Both the position numbers and the translations under genes were made by a program. Shown piece after piece: positions 50,890 to 59,511 of a stretch of 64,000 nucleotides of DNA. Positions within the stretch are counted from its first letter, which is position 1, and every line of letters starts with the position of its first letter. The notes below the pieces were generated by a model. It was not told where the DNA came from and searched no databases. It saw only the letters and a list, made by a program, of their open reading frames with translations. This DNA is from Bog-756 sp963745955 (lineage in GTDB: Bacteria; Actinomycetota; Acidimicrobiia; Acidimicrobiales; RAAP-2): NCBI GenBank assembly GCA_963745955.1, contig CAVUZI010000011.1, forward strand, positions 682,001-746,000. Direction: 5' to 3'.

Positions 50890-51570
50890 ATCGAACCGCT
50901 GCTGTGCTTCCCCACCACGCCCCCGAGTGCCGTGACCGCCGTGCTCGACCGCGCCGGTTACCCGTGGTTGGGCATCGACAAACCCGAGGCGGCTGAGACC
51001 GAGGAACCCGAGGACGGGTGGTCGGGTGCGGTGGTCTGCAGCGCTGGCGACCCCATCGGGGCATTCCTCCTCTGTCGCCACCTGCGAAAGCGCGAGGTAC
51101 CCCTCGCGCCGGTGATCGTGGTGGTCCCGGTCGAGCAGCTGGGTGAGCTCGAGCTGCGGGAGGACCTGTTCGACGATCTGTGCCTCGAACCGGTCAACGC
51201 CGACGAGCTCGGCGCCCGGCTGGCCCACCTCTTCTGGCGCACCGGGCGGGGTCTGCGCCCCGACCTCCTCGAGCACGGCCCGCTGGTCCTCAACCTGGAG
51301 ACCTACCAGGCCGCGGTGGCCGGCAAGGTGCTCGACCTCACGTACATGGAGTACGAGCTCCTGCGGTTTCTGGCGGCCCGGCCGGGCAAGGTCTTCACCC
51401 GTGAGACGCTGCTCAGCCGGGTCTGGGGCTACGAGTACTACGGCGGGGCCCGGACGGTGGATGTCCACGTCCGGCGGTTGCGGGCCAAGCTGGGCGAGGA
51501 GCACGCCCACCTGATCCAGACGGTGCGCTCGGTCGGCTACCGGTTCGGCCAGACCGCCTGGACCCCCTGA
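50890..51570 (+). CDS. GlnR-like OmpR-family transcriptional regulator, apparent ATC start
   Basis: This is an atypical response regulator of about 226 residues. The receiver-like domain lacks a clear phosphorylatable aspartate, as in actinobacterial GlnR. The winged-helix domain (LDLTYMEYELLRFLAARPGK, 'FTRETLLSRVWGYEYYGGAR', 'TVDVHVRRLRAKLGEEHAHL', then VRSVGYRFG) is close to GlnR. GlnR controls nitrogen assimilation genes, and two glutamine synthetases lie upstream. GTG 50932 would remove the first beta strand (EPLLCFPTTPPSAV). The only upstream start fitting the fold and the ribosome binding site (GGGGG, nine bases away) is ATC at 50890; no ATG, GTG or TTG exists in frame back to the stop at 50842. 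So either a rare AUC start, a base error, or the shorter form. Confidence 0.83.
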   Translation: MEPLLCFPTTPPSAVTAVLDRAGYPWLGIDKPEAAETEEPEDGWSGAVVCSAGDPIGAFLLCRHLRKREVPLAPVIVVVPVEQLGELELREDLFDDLCLEPVNADELGARLAHLFWRTGRGLRPDLLEHGPLVLNLETYQAAVAGKVLDLTYMEYELLRFLAARPGKVFTRETLLSRVWGYEYYGGARTVDVHVRRLRAKLGEEHAHLIQTVRSVGYRFGQTAWTP

Positions 51571-51574
51571 CCGG

Positions 51575-52003
51575 TCACCCCGCAGACGAGGGCGGAGCGT
51601 AGGCCCAGACCTCGACCTCGACGGCGGCTCCCGCCGGGAGGGCGGCGACGGCCACCATCGACCGGGCCGGACGGTGGTGGCCGAAGAAGGCCACGTAGGC
51701 GTCGTTGACGGCAGGGAACTGGTCGGCGTCGGTCACGAACACCGTCGTCTTGACCACCTGCTCGAGCGTGGCGCCGTTGTCGCGGAGCAGCGTCTCGGCG
51801 TTGGACAGGGCCTGGGTCATCTGGGCCGGGGCGCCGCCGTCGACCAGCACCGGTGGACCGGTGGCCTCGGTCCCCGTCCCGTCCGGGCTTCCCGGTGGTC
51901 GAGCCCGGCTGCCCGGTGGTTGGTGCAGGCCGAGCTGGCCCGAGCAGATCAACCACGGTCCGGCCCGGACGATCGGCGTGTAGGGACCGATTGGTGCGCT
52001 CAT
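51575..52003 (-). CDS. RidA/YjgF family enamine/imine deaminase
   Basis: This 142-residue protein of the RidA family hydrolyses reactive enamines and imines from amino acid metabolism. It has 'PIGPYTPIVRAGPWLICSGQ' at the N-terminus, 'QALSNAETLLRDNGATLEQV', 'VKTTVFVTDADQFPAVNDAY', and 'RSMVAVAALPAGAAVEVEVW' containing the conserved arginine. Between residues 27 and 55 lies an extra Pro/Gly-rich insertion compared with typical RidA. ATG 52003 has CAGGAG seven bases upstream. It is convergent with the GlnR-like gene, the two stops being 4 bp apart. Confidence 0.9.
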   Translation of the reverse strand: MSAPIGPYTPIVRAGPWLICSGQLGLHQPPGSRARPPGSPDGTGTEATGPPVLVDGGAPAQMTQALSNAETLLRDNGATLEQVVKTTVFVTDADQFPAVNDAYVAFFGHHRPARSMVAVAALPAGAAVEVEVWAYAPPSSAG

Positions 52004-52243
52004 GGCAAGCTCCTGACGGATGAGGGTTCTCGGACCGCCGAATTTCGGCGGTACCCAGATGGACGTCTGTTTTTCGAATTTGGCCTAATTATCGGCTATA
52101 GGCTGTGGGTGCTCGTGGGCGATGATTAGGGCATTTCTGCCGGCGAAGACATGTCTCCAGCCGACGCCAGCCATCGTCGGCCCAGGCCGGCCGAGCCCGG
52201 GCGACGCGCGGGCGAGCAGATCCCCGGTCCGGTGATGTGGCGC

Positions 52244-53896
52244 CTACCCCGGCCCGCCCGACGGGCGCTGGGTCGGCCACAGGGGCGGCAGACCATCGGC
52301 CAGCCAGCGGGCGGCGGCCACCGCGGCGAATACCGCATCGGAACCGTTCACCGCCGGACCGTCGCCATCCGGTTGCACGGTCACGCTCACCGAGGGCATG
52401 TCGCGGGCGGCCAGGATCCCGAACGACCGCATGGTCAGGTCGTGGACGGCCCCAGCGGCGTCCACGGCGATGCCCTCGGTCCCCACCCAACCGAGCGCCT
52501 GGTGGGCTGCGCCGATGCAGTAGGAGCGCAGTACGACCTCGTCGAGAACCGGGCCGGCGTCGACCACGACCTCGATCGAGTGGTCGGGCCGGCACCGTGC
52601 GACGGCCCGCCCGCCGGTGGGAGCGGTGATCTCGACCGGCACATCGTGAACCGGTCGGCCGGCCGCGCCCGCCACCCCGGCACACGCGGCCAGGACGGCG
52701 GCCTCCGCCCACACTGCGGCACGGAGATCGAGAGAGATGGCCGGGCCGTGGAGAGGGACCGCCTCGAGGACGAGGCCGGGGGCCACCACACCCACCGCGG
52801 CCACGAGGGACTCCCAGTCGCCTCCTGGGAACCCGTCGGGTGGGGCCCCGACCCGCAGGACCCCGGACCCTCCGCGGCCCATGCCGGCGGCCACCGGAGG
52901 ACGTTTGGGGCCGAGCCGGACCACGTCCTCACGCGACCAGAGGACCCGTACCGGGCATCCGTTGCCGTCAGCCAGTCGCCGGGCGTCGGCGGCCACGGGC
53001 GAGTGCAGCTTCCCCCCGAACGCCCCCCCGTTCCCGACGGGCGACGCGGGCTCGCCGCCGGGCGCACACCATGACGCGTCGGGCTCCACGTACGCCGGCT
53101 CCACCCAGGTGGTCTGCAGGGTCAGATCCCAGTCCCCCGGCGGCAGCACGACCGGGTGGTCCAGGGCCAGGCTGCTCCTGCGCCCCTGCACCTTTCCGGC
53201 CAGGGCCCGGGCTGCTCCGACCGACTCGGCCAGGGCATAGCCGCCGGCCCCGTCGGGCACCGCGGTCAGGGCGCCGGGCGGGCAGGTGTCGTCGGCGAAT
53301 CCGGCCCGGCCGAGCACCGTGCCGGGTCCGACCTCCTGGGGGACGCCGCCTTCGAGGGTGGCCCGGGCGGAGGCGAGGTGCAGGTCGCGCCGAGGACCCT
53401 CCGCGCCCGGAGCCTGTGGGCCGCGTGATACCAGGTCAGCGGCTTCTTCAATGGTCTGCCAGCCGGTACACCGGCACAGGTGGGCCAACAGGGCCCGGTC
53501 GACCTGCTCCACGGGCCGAGGGGCCGGTCGGCCGGATGCCGGTCCTCCCGGAGCCGGGCCGAGGCCCAGCGCAGCCAGCCTCATCACGATCCCGGGCGTG
53601 CAGAAGCCGCACTGGCTCCCCCCGGTGGCCACCAGGGCGGTCACCCACCGCTCCGACTCCGGGCCCGGCAGACCCTCGAGCGTCGTGATCTGGCGGCCGT
53701 GGAGCCGCCGGACCGGCGTCACGCACGCCGCCCGGGGCGAGCCGTCGACCCACACGGTGCAGCATCCGCACTGCCCCTGGGGGCTGCAGCCGTCTTTTAC
53801 CGAGTGGATGCCCAGTTGGTCACGCAGGACATCGAGGAGCGTCGATCCGTCCTCTGCCACCTCGACGTCGGTGCCGTCGACACGGAGCCGGATCAG
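52244..53896 (-). CDS. Compact fusion of [2Fe-2S] subunit and reduced molybdopterin-binding domain (xanthine dehydrogenase family)
   Basis: This 550-residue protein begins with a plant-type ferredoxin motif (DGCSPQGQCGCCTVWVDG) and the second cluster (SQCGFCTPGIV, then HLCRCTGW), as in the small subunit of xanthine dehydrogenases. Without a FAD part it continues into pieces of the molybdenum-binding subunit: 'GRAGFADDTCPPGALTAV', the GGAFGGK motif, 'RVLWSREDVVRLGPKRPP' and a C-terminal '.GSDAVFAAVAAARWLA'. That part is only about 370 residues against the usual 750, so much of the cofactor-binding core is missing. Frame and the family's usual 'IRLRVDGT' start place the initiation at CTG 53896, 12 bp after the IscA stop; GTG 53860 is the alternative. 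Electron-transfer function is plausible, catalysis doubtful. Confidence 0.72.
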   Translation of the reverse strand: MIRLRVDGTDVEVAEDGSTLLDVLRDQLGIHSVKDGCSPQGQCGCCTVWVDGSPRAACVTPVRRLHGRQITTLEGLPGPESERWVTALVATGGSQCGFCTPGIVMRLAALGLGPAPGGPASGRPAPRPVEQVDRALLAHLCRCTGWQTIEEAADLVSRGPQAPGAEGPRRDLHLASARATLEGGVPQEVGPGTVLGRAGFADDTCPPGALTAVPDGAGGYALAESVGAARALAGKVQGRRSSLALDHPVVLPPGDWDLTLQTTWVEPAYVEPDASWCAPGGEPASPVGNGGAFGGKLHSPVAADARRLADGNGCPVRVLWSREDVVRLGPKRPPVAAGMGRGGSGVLRVGAPPDGFPGGDWESLVAAVGVVAPGLVLEAVPLHGPAISLDLRAAVWAEAAVLAACAGVAGAAGRPVHDVPVEITAPTGGRAVARCRPDHSIEVVVDAGPVLDEVVLRSYCIGAAHQALGWVGTEGIAVDAAGAVHDLTMRSFGILAARDMPSVSVTVQPDGDGPAVNGSDAVFAAVAAARWLADGLPPLWPTQRPSGGPG

Positions 53897-53907
53897 GGTT
53901 CAGCGAC

Positions 53908-54273
53908 TCAGCTGAAAGAGGAGCCGCAGCCGCAGGTGCGAGAGGCGTTGGGGTTGGTCACGTGGAACCCGGCGCCCTGGAGCCCGTCGCTGTAGTCGAG
54001 CGTCGAGCCCTTCAACAGATCGGCGCTGGTGGCGTCGACGACGACCTTGACGGTCCCGAATTCGCGGACGACGTCGTCCTCGGCCGTGTCGGCGTCGAAG
54101 AACATCTCGTAGCTGAAGCCGGAGCAACCACCCGGCCGTACGGCCACCCGGAGGGCGAGCCCCTCGACGTCCTCCTGGGCCAGAAGCTCGGCGACCTTGG
54201 AGGCGGCGACATCTGTCAGCGTCACCGGACTCGGCTTCTTCCCGATGCTGACGGTCTGCATGGTGCCACTCAT
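53908..54273 (-). CDS. HesB/IscA-type iron-sulfur cluster assembly protein (ErpA-like)
   Basis: This 121-residue A-type carrier has the three cluster-ligating cysteines: C50 in RPGGCSGFSYEM, and C114 and C116 in the C-terminal RTCGCGSSFS. It passes Fe-S clusters to target proteins. ATG 54273 has AGGAGG about seven to eight bases upstream. It is divergent from the Mrp/ApbC-type Fe-S carrier gene (start 54444) and directly followed by a [2Fe-2S] protein gene. So this is a small Fe-S neighbourhood; the encapsulated desulfurase at the other end of the window is a possible but unproven sulfur source. Confidence 0.92.
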   Translation of the reverse strand: MSGTMQTVSIGKKPSPVTLTDVAASKVAELLAQEDVEGLALRVAVRPGGCSGFSYEMFFDADTAEDDVVREFGTVKVVVDATSADLLKGSTLDYSDGLQGAGFHVTNPNASRTCGCGSSFS

Positions 54274-54443
54274 CGGCGCTCCTCCTGGATACGAAATGGT
54301 CGACCGGACATCGAGGGCACACGATCCCGGCGCCCCGCTGCCCGACAGCGATACGGCTGCCTCGACAAAGCGTACCCGCGTCGCGTCCCAGGTGGTACAT
54401 CAACGTGGGTGGCGGACCCGGCCCGACCGGTAGAATTGCCCGA

Positions 54444-55681
54444 GTGACCAGGCCCGACACTTCAGAGTCAGGCGCCGGGGCCGGGGAAGACCCGGTACCG
54501 ACCGAAGAGGGCGTGCGCGCCGCGCTGCGCGGGGTGATCGATCCCGAGTTGGGTGCGGACATCGTCGAGCTGGGCATGGTCACCTCCATCGGCATCGGGG
54601 AAGGGGGCGTGGTCGAGGTCGAGGTCGCCCTCACCGTGGCCGGATGCCCGCTGCGCCCCAGATCCAGAGCGACGTGGAGACCCACGTCGGCGCACTCCCC
54701 GGGGTGGAGGCCGTCTCGGTCAGGACCGGCGTCATGGATGCCGACCAGCGCAAGAAGGTCATGGAAAAGGCCCGCCTGGCCGCCCGTGACCCGGCGCCGG
54801 ACACCGACATCCCCGACACGGCCCGGATCATCGCCATCGCGTCGGGCAAGGGCGGCGTGGGCAAGAGCTCGGTCACGGTCAACCTGGCGGTGGCGCTGGC
54901 CCGACGCGGCCTGACCGTCGGGGTCCTCGATGCCGACATCTGGGGGTTTTCCGTCCCCCGCCTCCTCGGGATGCAGGGCGAGGTCGAGGCCAGGGACAAG
55001 AAGATGATCCCTCTCGAGCGCCGGGTCGGCGACGGGGTCCTCCGGGTCCTGTCCATGGGCTTCCTGGCTGACGAGGACAGCGCCATCATGTGGCGCGGGC
55101 TGATCCTCAACCGTGCCGTCCAGCAGTTCCTCGAGGACGTCCACTGGGGCGACCTCGACTACCTGCTGATCGACATGCCCCCGGGCACGGGGGACATCCA
55201 GATGGGCCTGGCCCGCATGCTGCCCCGCACCGAGGTGGTGGTGGTCACCACTCCTCCGGTGGCCGCGCAGAAGGTGGCGGCCCGGACGGCGGACATGGCC
55301 CGGAAGGGGTACCTCCGGGTGGCGGGGGTCATCGAGAACATGAGCGACTTCACCTGCGAGCACGGCACCTCCTACGCCCTGTTCGGGTCGGGTGGCGGCG
55401 ACCGCCTGGCCGCCGACGTCGGCGTCCCCCTGATCGGCCGGATACCGCTGCACCCGTCGGTGGCCGCCGGCGGCGATGCCGGCGCCCCGGTGGCCCTGGA
55501 CGTCGGTCAACCCCTGGCCGAGGTGTTCGACCACATCGCCGATGCGGTCATCACCACGATCGCCCCGGTGGTGTCCATGGAGGGATGCAGCGTGCGCCTC
55601 CTCGAGCGGGTGGAGGCCGCAGTCAGAGACGGGTCCGGCGACATCCAGGCGCCTCCGACGCTGGAGGCGACACCGGGGTGA
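54444..55681 (+). CDS. mrp: Mrp/ApbC-type iron-sulfur cluster carrier ATPase, frameshifted
   Basis: The N-terminal MIP18/DUF59 domain ('RAALRGVIDPELGADIVELG', 'TVAGCPLR') is followed by a P-loop ATPase of the Mrp/NBP35 family. The ATPase has the deviant Walker A 'IASGKGGVGKSSVTVNLAVA', 'GVLDADIWGFSVPRLLG', 'DYLLIDMPPGTGDIQMGLA', 'VIENMSDFTCEHGTSYALFG' and the C-terminal CxxC replaced by a single cysteine. The frame changes at about 54648-54662, between 'AGCPLR' and 'QIQSDVETHVGALPGVEAVS', by one base. The start is GTG 54444; the ribosome binding site is weak. It works in Fe-S cluster delivery and pairs with the divergent IscA-type gene. It is convergent with the Nudix gene (13 bp apart). Confidence 0.88.
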
Positions 55682-55694
55682 TCCACCGGACGGA

Positions 55695-56607
55695 TCAGGC
55701 GGTGCCCGCCTTCGGTTCCCAGATGGCCCGGGCCGCGTCGGCCAGGCCGGGGTCGACCTCCGGCCCCGAGGCCAGCCTGTCGGCCAACGCCTCCTCGTAG
55801 CCGAGGTCGCCCGGCCTCAGGATGAGCACGTGGCCGTCCTCGATGAGGACGATGGGGAGCACGGTGGGCACCTCGGTGACCTGGCTGGCCCACTCCATCA
55901 CCTCCTCGGTGGTCCGGTAGTCCTCGAGGTTGCGCAGGTTGGCGATGGTCGGGGGTAGCAGCTCGATCTCACCGGCCGCCTGCCGGGCCAGCGCCTCGCC
56001 CGGGCGGATCCAGATGTTGGCGATGGTCTCTCCGTCGTCGTGGCTGGCAATCTGGCCCGGAGGCGCGGCGGCGATGAAGAACCGGGTGTCGTAACGCCGA
56101 GGGGCCAGTTCCGGGGTGATCCAGTGGCTGACGTAGTGCACCGCGTCGACGGCCAGGACCAGGCCCTCCTGGTCGCAGACGTCGAGGAGCCCGCGGCGCT
56201 GCCCGTTGACCGCGTCCCGGTGCTCGGCGAACCGCCCAGCCACGGCCGGGTCGGTCGTGTCCAGCAGGCGGCCGCGGTCGGGACCGGCGCCGGCTGGAAC
56301 GGGCCAGCAGGACGCCGGCCTCCTCGAAGCACTCCCGGAGCGCCGCCACCCAGAAGGCCAGACCCCCCGATTCGACGCCCAGGACGGCGCTGGCCCCGGC
56401 GTCGGTCCGTCCCTGGCAGAGCGCGGCGGCCCGTGGGCCCCGGTCCTCGGGATCCACCGACCCGCCGGGGAACACGTAGGCACCGGCCACGAACTCGGAG
56501 GCGAGGTTGCGGCGGAGCATGCAGACCTCGATCGCCGGGCGTCCCCTCTCGTCGTCCGCGTCACGGATCAGCATCACCGTGGCGGCATCACGGAGGGTCA
56601 CGCTCAT
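55695..56607 (-). CDS. Nudix hydrolase (NUDT19-like), frameshifted
   Basis: This Nudix protein is of about 300 residues when joined. ATG 56607 starts 'LRDAATVMLIRDADDERGRP' and continues with 'CMLRRNLASEFVAGAYVFPG', typical of the Nudix fold; the Nudix box is split around 'ALRECFEEAGVLLAR'. The frame changes at about 56293-56302, after which the neighbouring frame gives 'LLDTTDPAVAGRFAEHRDAV', 'AVHYVSHWITPELAPRRYDT', 'FFIAAAPPGQIASHDDGETI' and a long C-terminal extension. These are features of the NUDT7/NUDT19-type enzymes that hydrolyse CoA or related diphosphates. The shift is probably a sequence error. Confidence 0.83.
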
Positions 56608-56646
56608 CGGCTCAGGCTACCGTCCGCCCGGCCGGCCGCCCCCGGC

Positions 56647-57645
56647 TCAGGTCCCGCCGGCCGCCGAGCTCGGGACCGGGGCGCCGCCCGCCAATCGGGG
56701 AGTGAGGACGCCGGAGTCGACCAGGGAACTGATGACCAGCTCCCGGAAGATCGAGGGATCGGCGATGGGCCAGGCGTGGGCGCCCTCGATCACCACCCCC
56801 TCGACACCGGCCGCGTGCCGGAGCTCGTCGAACGCCGATCGGGACACCAGTCGATCGCGATCCGACCAGGCCACGTTGACCGGGATACCGCGCTCGGCGA
56901 CGGCCCGCACCTCGCGGACGAGGTCGGCCCGCCGGATGAATTCGCCGGTCCGGAACATGCCCAGGGGATTGCCCAACAGATTGGGGATGAAGTCCTCCAG
57001 CAGGGTCGGGAGCATCCGGACCAGGTGTGGCGAGTGCAAGAGATCGGTCCCGAAATGGCGACCCCAGTCCCACACCGGACGCTGCATGGTCGTCCGGACC
57101 TCGTTGGGGAAGAGCGCCCAGGTCGGGCTCCCGATGGCGTTGACCAGCAACAGGGCCGATGCCCGGCCGGGTTGGGCGTAGACGAAGGCGGTGGCGACGC
57201 CTCCCCCGAACGAGTGCCCGGCCACCAGGGCCACCCGACGCTCGCCCACCGCGTCCAGGAAGTGGCCGACCCACCGGGCATAGCCGGCGAAGGTGCGCCG
57301 CTCGGGATCCAGCTCGCGGGTCCCACCGAACCCGGGCAGGCACGGGGCGTAGACCCGGCACCCGGCTGAGGCCATGGCCTCGATCGGTCCCCGATAGGCA
57401 TTGGGCCGCAGCCCCCATCCGTGCATGAACAGGGCGACGGGGCCGCTCCCGGCCACCGCGTAGCGGACCCGGTGCCCGTCGACGGTCACCGAGCGCCAAC
57501 TCATGGCGCCGGTAATGCCGGGGGAGCCGGGGGTGCCGGTGGCGCCGGCAGATCCGGGGGAGCCGGGGGAGCGGTCGGGGAGCCGGAATGCCGGGGGAGC
57601 CGGGGGTGCCTGGATCGCCCGGATGCCGGGCAAGGCGACGCTCAC
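56647..57645 (-). CDS. Alpha/beta hydrolase with collagen-like N-terminal extension
   Basis: The hydrolase core ('MSWRSVTVDGHRVRYAVAGS', 'ALFMHGWGLRPNAYRGPI', 'YAPCLPGFGGTRELD') has the nucleophile in AGHSFGGG. The acid strand is 'VNVAWSDRDRLVS' and the catalytic histidine is in 'VIEGAHAWPIADPS'. It is a general esterase or lipase-type fold of unknown substrate. The core begins at ATG 57504, which has no ribosome binding site. GTG 57645 does (GAGGGG) and adds 47 residues containing collagen-like Gly-x-x triplets (GSPGSAGATGTPGSPGITG), encoded by a GGGGGAGCCG-type DNA repeat. The longer form is listed, but the extension may not be translated in all transcripts. Confidence 0.78.
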   Translation of the reverse strand: MSVALPGIRAIQAPPAPPAFRLPDRSPGSPGSAGATGTPGSPGITGAMSWRSVTVDGHRVRYAVAGSGPVALFMHGWGLRPNAYRGPIEAMASAGCRVYAPCLPGFGGTRELDPERRTFAGYARWVGHFLDAVGERRVALVAGHSFGGGVATAFVYAQPGRASALLLVNAIGSPTWALFPNEVRTTMQRPVWDWGRHFGTDLLHSPHLVRMLPTLLEDFIPNLLGNPLGMFRTGEFIRRADLVREVRAVAERGIPVNVAWSDRDRLVSRSAFDELRHAAGVEGVVIEGAHAWPIADPSIFRELVISSLVDSGVLTPRLAGGAPVPSSAAGGT

Positions 57646-57865
57646 CCGACCCCTCAGGGCCGTCCCCGGCCGCAGACGCGTCCGACATGGCATCTTGCAA
57701 CATGGCCCGATCAGTGTAGGCGGGAAACTCGTCCTGTAGCCTGATAGCGCCGCGGCGGAGTTGCTCGCCCGGCGCACGTTCGCTCCGACGACGGGCCGAA
57801 CCCATACGGGTTGATCGACCAGTTACGCTCACTCCCGCACGCATACGAATCGGGGAACTGCCCAG

Positions 57866-58970
57866 ATGGCTGACGACCAGAAGAAGAAGCCGGTCACCGG
57901 GGGGAACACACCCAAGCCCCCTGCCCGCTCGGGCGGGCCATCGAACCAGAGTGCCAAGGAGCGGAGCAAGGCCCAGAGCCGGCCCGTGTCGGGCAAGTCG
58001 CCGGCCGGCAAATCCGGTCAGGCCACCGGGAGCCCGCGCCAAGTCGGGCGGAGCCGGCGGTGGCGGCGGCAACAAGCCCCGCCCGGGCGGCAAGCCCGCG
58101 CCCGGGCCGCAGCCGAGCCGATTCTCCGGTGCCGTCCTGGCCTGGGGCGCGGTAGGCCTGGTCATCGTGATCGTGGCGGTGCTGGTCGTCGTCAAGGTGG
58201 CGGGCGGCGGCTCGAGCGGGGCCACCTCGTACACGCCGGTGACGGCGGCACCCGCATCGGTGGTCAAGGACGTCACCACCATCCCGGCGTCGGTCTACGA
58301 CAAGGTGGGGGTCAACTTCCCGTCGGCCGCCCAGCCCGTGTCACCACCCATCAAGCTCAAGAACCAGCCCCCGCTGTCCATCGGGGGCAAAGCGCCGGCC
58401 ATGCTCTACTACGGGGCCGAGTACTGCCCGTACTGCGCCGCCGAACGCTGGGCCGTCGTCGCCGCGCTGGCCCGCTTCGGGACCTGGTCGAACCTCAAGA
58501 TCACCGCCTCGTCCCACACCGACGTCTACAACGACACCCACACCTTCAGCTTCAAAGGTGCCACCTTCACCAGCCCCTACCTGACCCTCGCCACGGTGGA
58601 GCAGTACAGCAACGTCCCGACCAGCGCAGGGAGCTACACGGTCCTCGAGAACCCGACCAAGCAGGAGGAGACGATCATCACCAGCGGCCAGAAGTACATC
58701 CCCGGGGCAACGCCCGGGCAGGTCGGGTTCCCCTTCATCAACATCGGCAACAAGGCGATCATCTCCGGCGCCACCTACAACCCGGGCATCCTGGCCGGCC
58801 TCTCGTGGACCGACATCGCCGGCGGGCTCGACGATGCCACCAACCCGGTGACCCAGTCGATCGTGGGCACGGCGAACTACATCTCCGCGGCCGTCTGCGC
58901 CAGCACCAAGGGCGCGCCGTCCTCGGTGTGCTCGAGCCCGGGGGTCCAGGCCGCCGACAAGTCGCTGTAG
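57866..58970 (+). CDS. DUF929 thioredoxin-like membrane protein, copy 1, frameshifted
   Basis: ATG 57866 opens a lysine- and proline-rich cytoplasmic tail of about 80 residues. The frame then shifts by one base near 58030-58038 into a frame with a membrane helix (WGAVGLVIVIVAVLVVVKVA) and an extracytoplasmic thioredoxin-like DUF929 domain. That domain has the redox motif 'YYGAEYCPYCAAERWAVVAA' (CPYC), 'FPFINIGNKAIISGATYNPG' and a C-terminal cysteine pair. It likely works in disulfide bond formation or isomerisation. A VKOR-family gene follows 28 bp later and a second DUF929 gene after that, so the three form an oxidative-folding operon. Confidence 0.83.
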
Positions 58971-58998
58971 GCGACCTGTACCGCCTCGAGGATCCTCC

Positions 58999-59487
58999 GT
59001 GCCGACCCTGCGCTGGCAACCGGTCACCACCCTGCTCCTGAGCCTCTTCGGCCTCGGGGTGTCGATCTACCTGACCATCACCCACTTCAGTCCCCATGCC
59101 CTGGTCTGCGTCAGCAACAGCACGTTCAACTGCGAGAAGGTCACGACCAGCCCCCAGTCGGAGGTCTTCGGGATCCCGGTGGCCATCCTCGGGCTGCTCT
59201 TCTTCGTTCCCATGTTCGCCCTGTGCCTGCCGGTCTCGTGGCGCTCGAGGGACCGGCGCGTCCACCTGGCCCGGCTCGTCCTCTCGATCGTCGGTGTGGG
59301 CACGATCCTCTATCTGATCATCGCCGAGCTCTTCATCATCAAGGCCATCTGCCTGTGGTGCTCCTCGGTCCACCTGACCACCTTCATCCTGTTCGTGATC
59401 ATCGTGACCGCCTCCCCGGTGGTACTGGCACCCGGATTCGGGGAGGACCCGACCGAAGGGTACGGCGAGTCGTACGAAGGGGCGTAG
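58999..59487 (+). CDS. Vitamin K epoxide reductase (VKOR) family protein
   Basis: This 162-residue integral membrane protein has the VKOR four-helix bundle. The loop cysteines are C37 and C45 (VCVSNSTFNC), and the active-site pair is C118/C121 in ICLWCSSVH. Residues 'SEVFGIPVAILGLLFF' contain the conserved serine/glycine region. Bacterial VKOR reoxidises DsbA-like thiol oxidases using quinone. Lying between two genes for thioredoxin-like DUF929 proteins strongly suggests they are its partners. The start is GTG 58999. Confidence 0.93.
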   Translation: MPTLRWQPVTTLLLSLFGLGVSIYLTITHFSPHALVCVSNSTFNCEKVTTSPQSEVFGIPVAILGLLFFVPMFALCLPVSWRSRDRRVHLARLVLSIVGVGTILYLIIAELFIIKAICLWCSSVHLTTFILFVIIVTASPVVLAPGFGEDPTEGYGESYEGA

Positions 59488-59511
59488 TCACATCCCCTGG
59501 CGAGCGACAGC

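Noticed and set aside
53900..55534. Long minus-strand frame across mrp and the IscA-type gene
   Set aside because: Mirror frame of mrp that reads through the IscA-type gene in the wrong phase.
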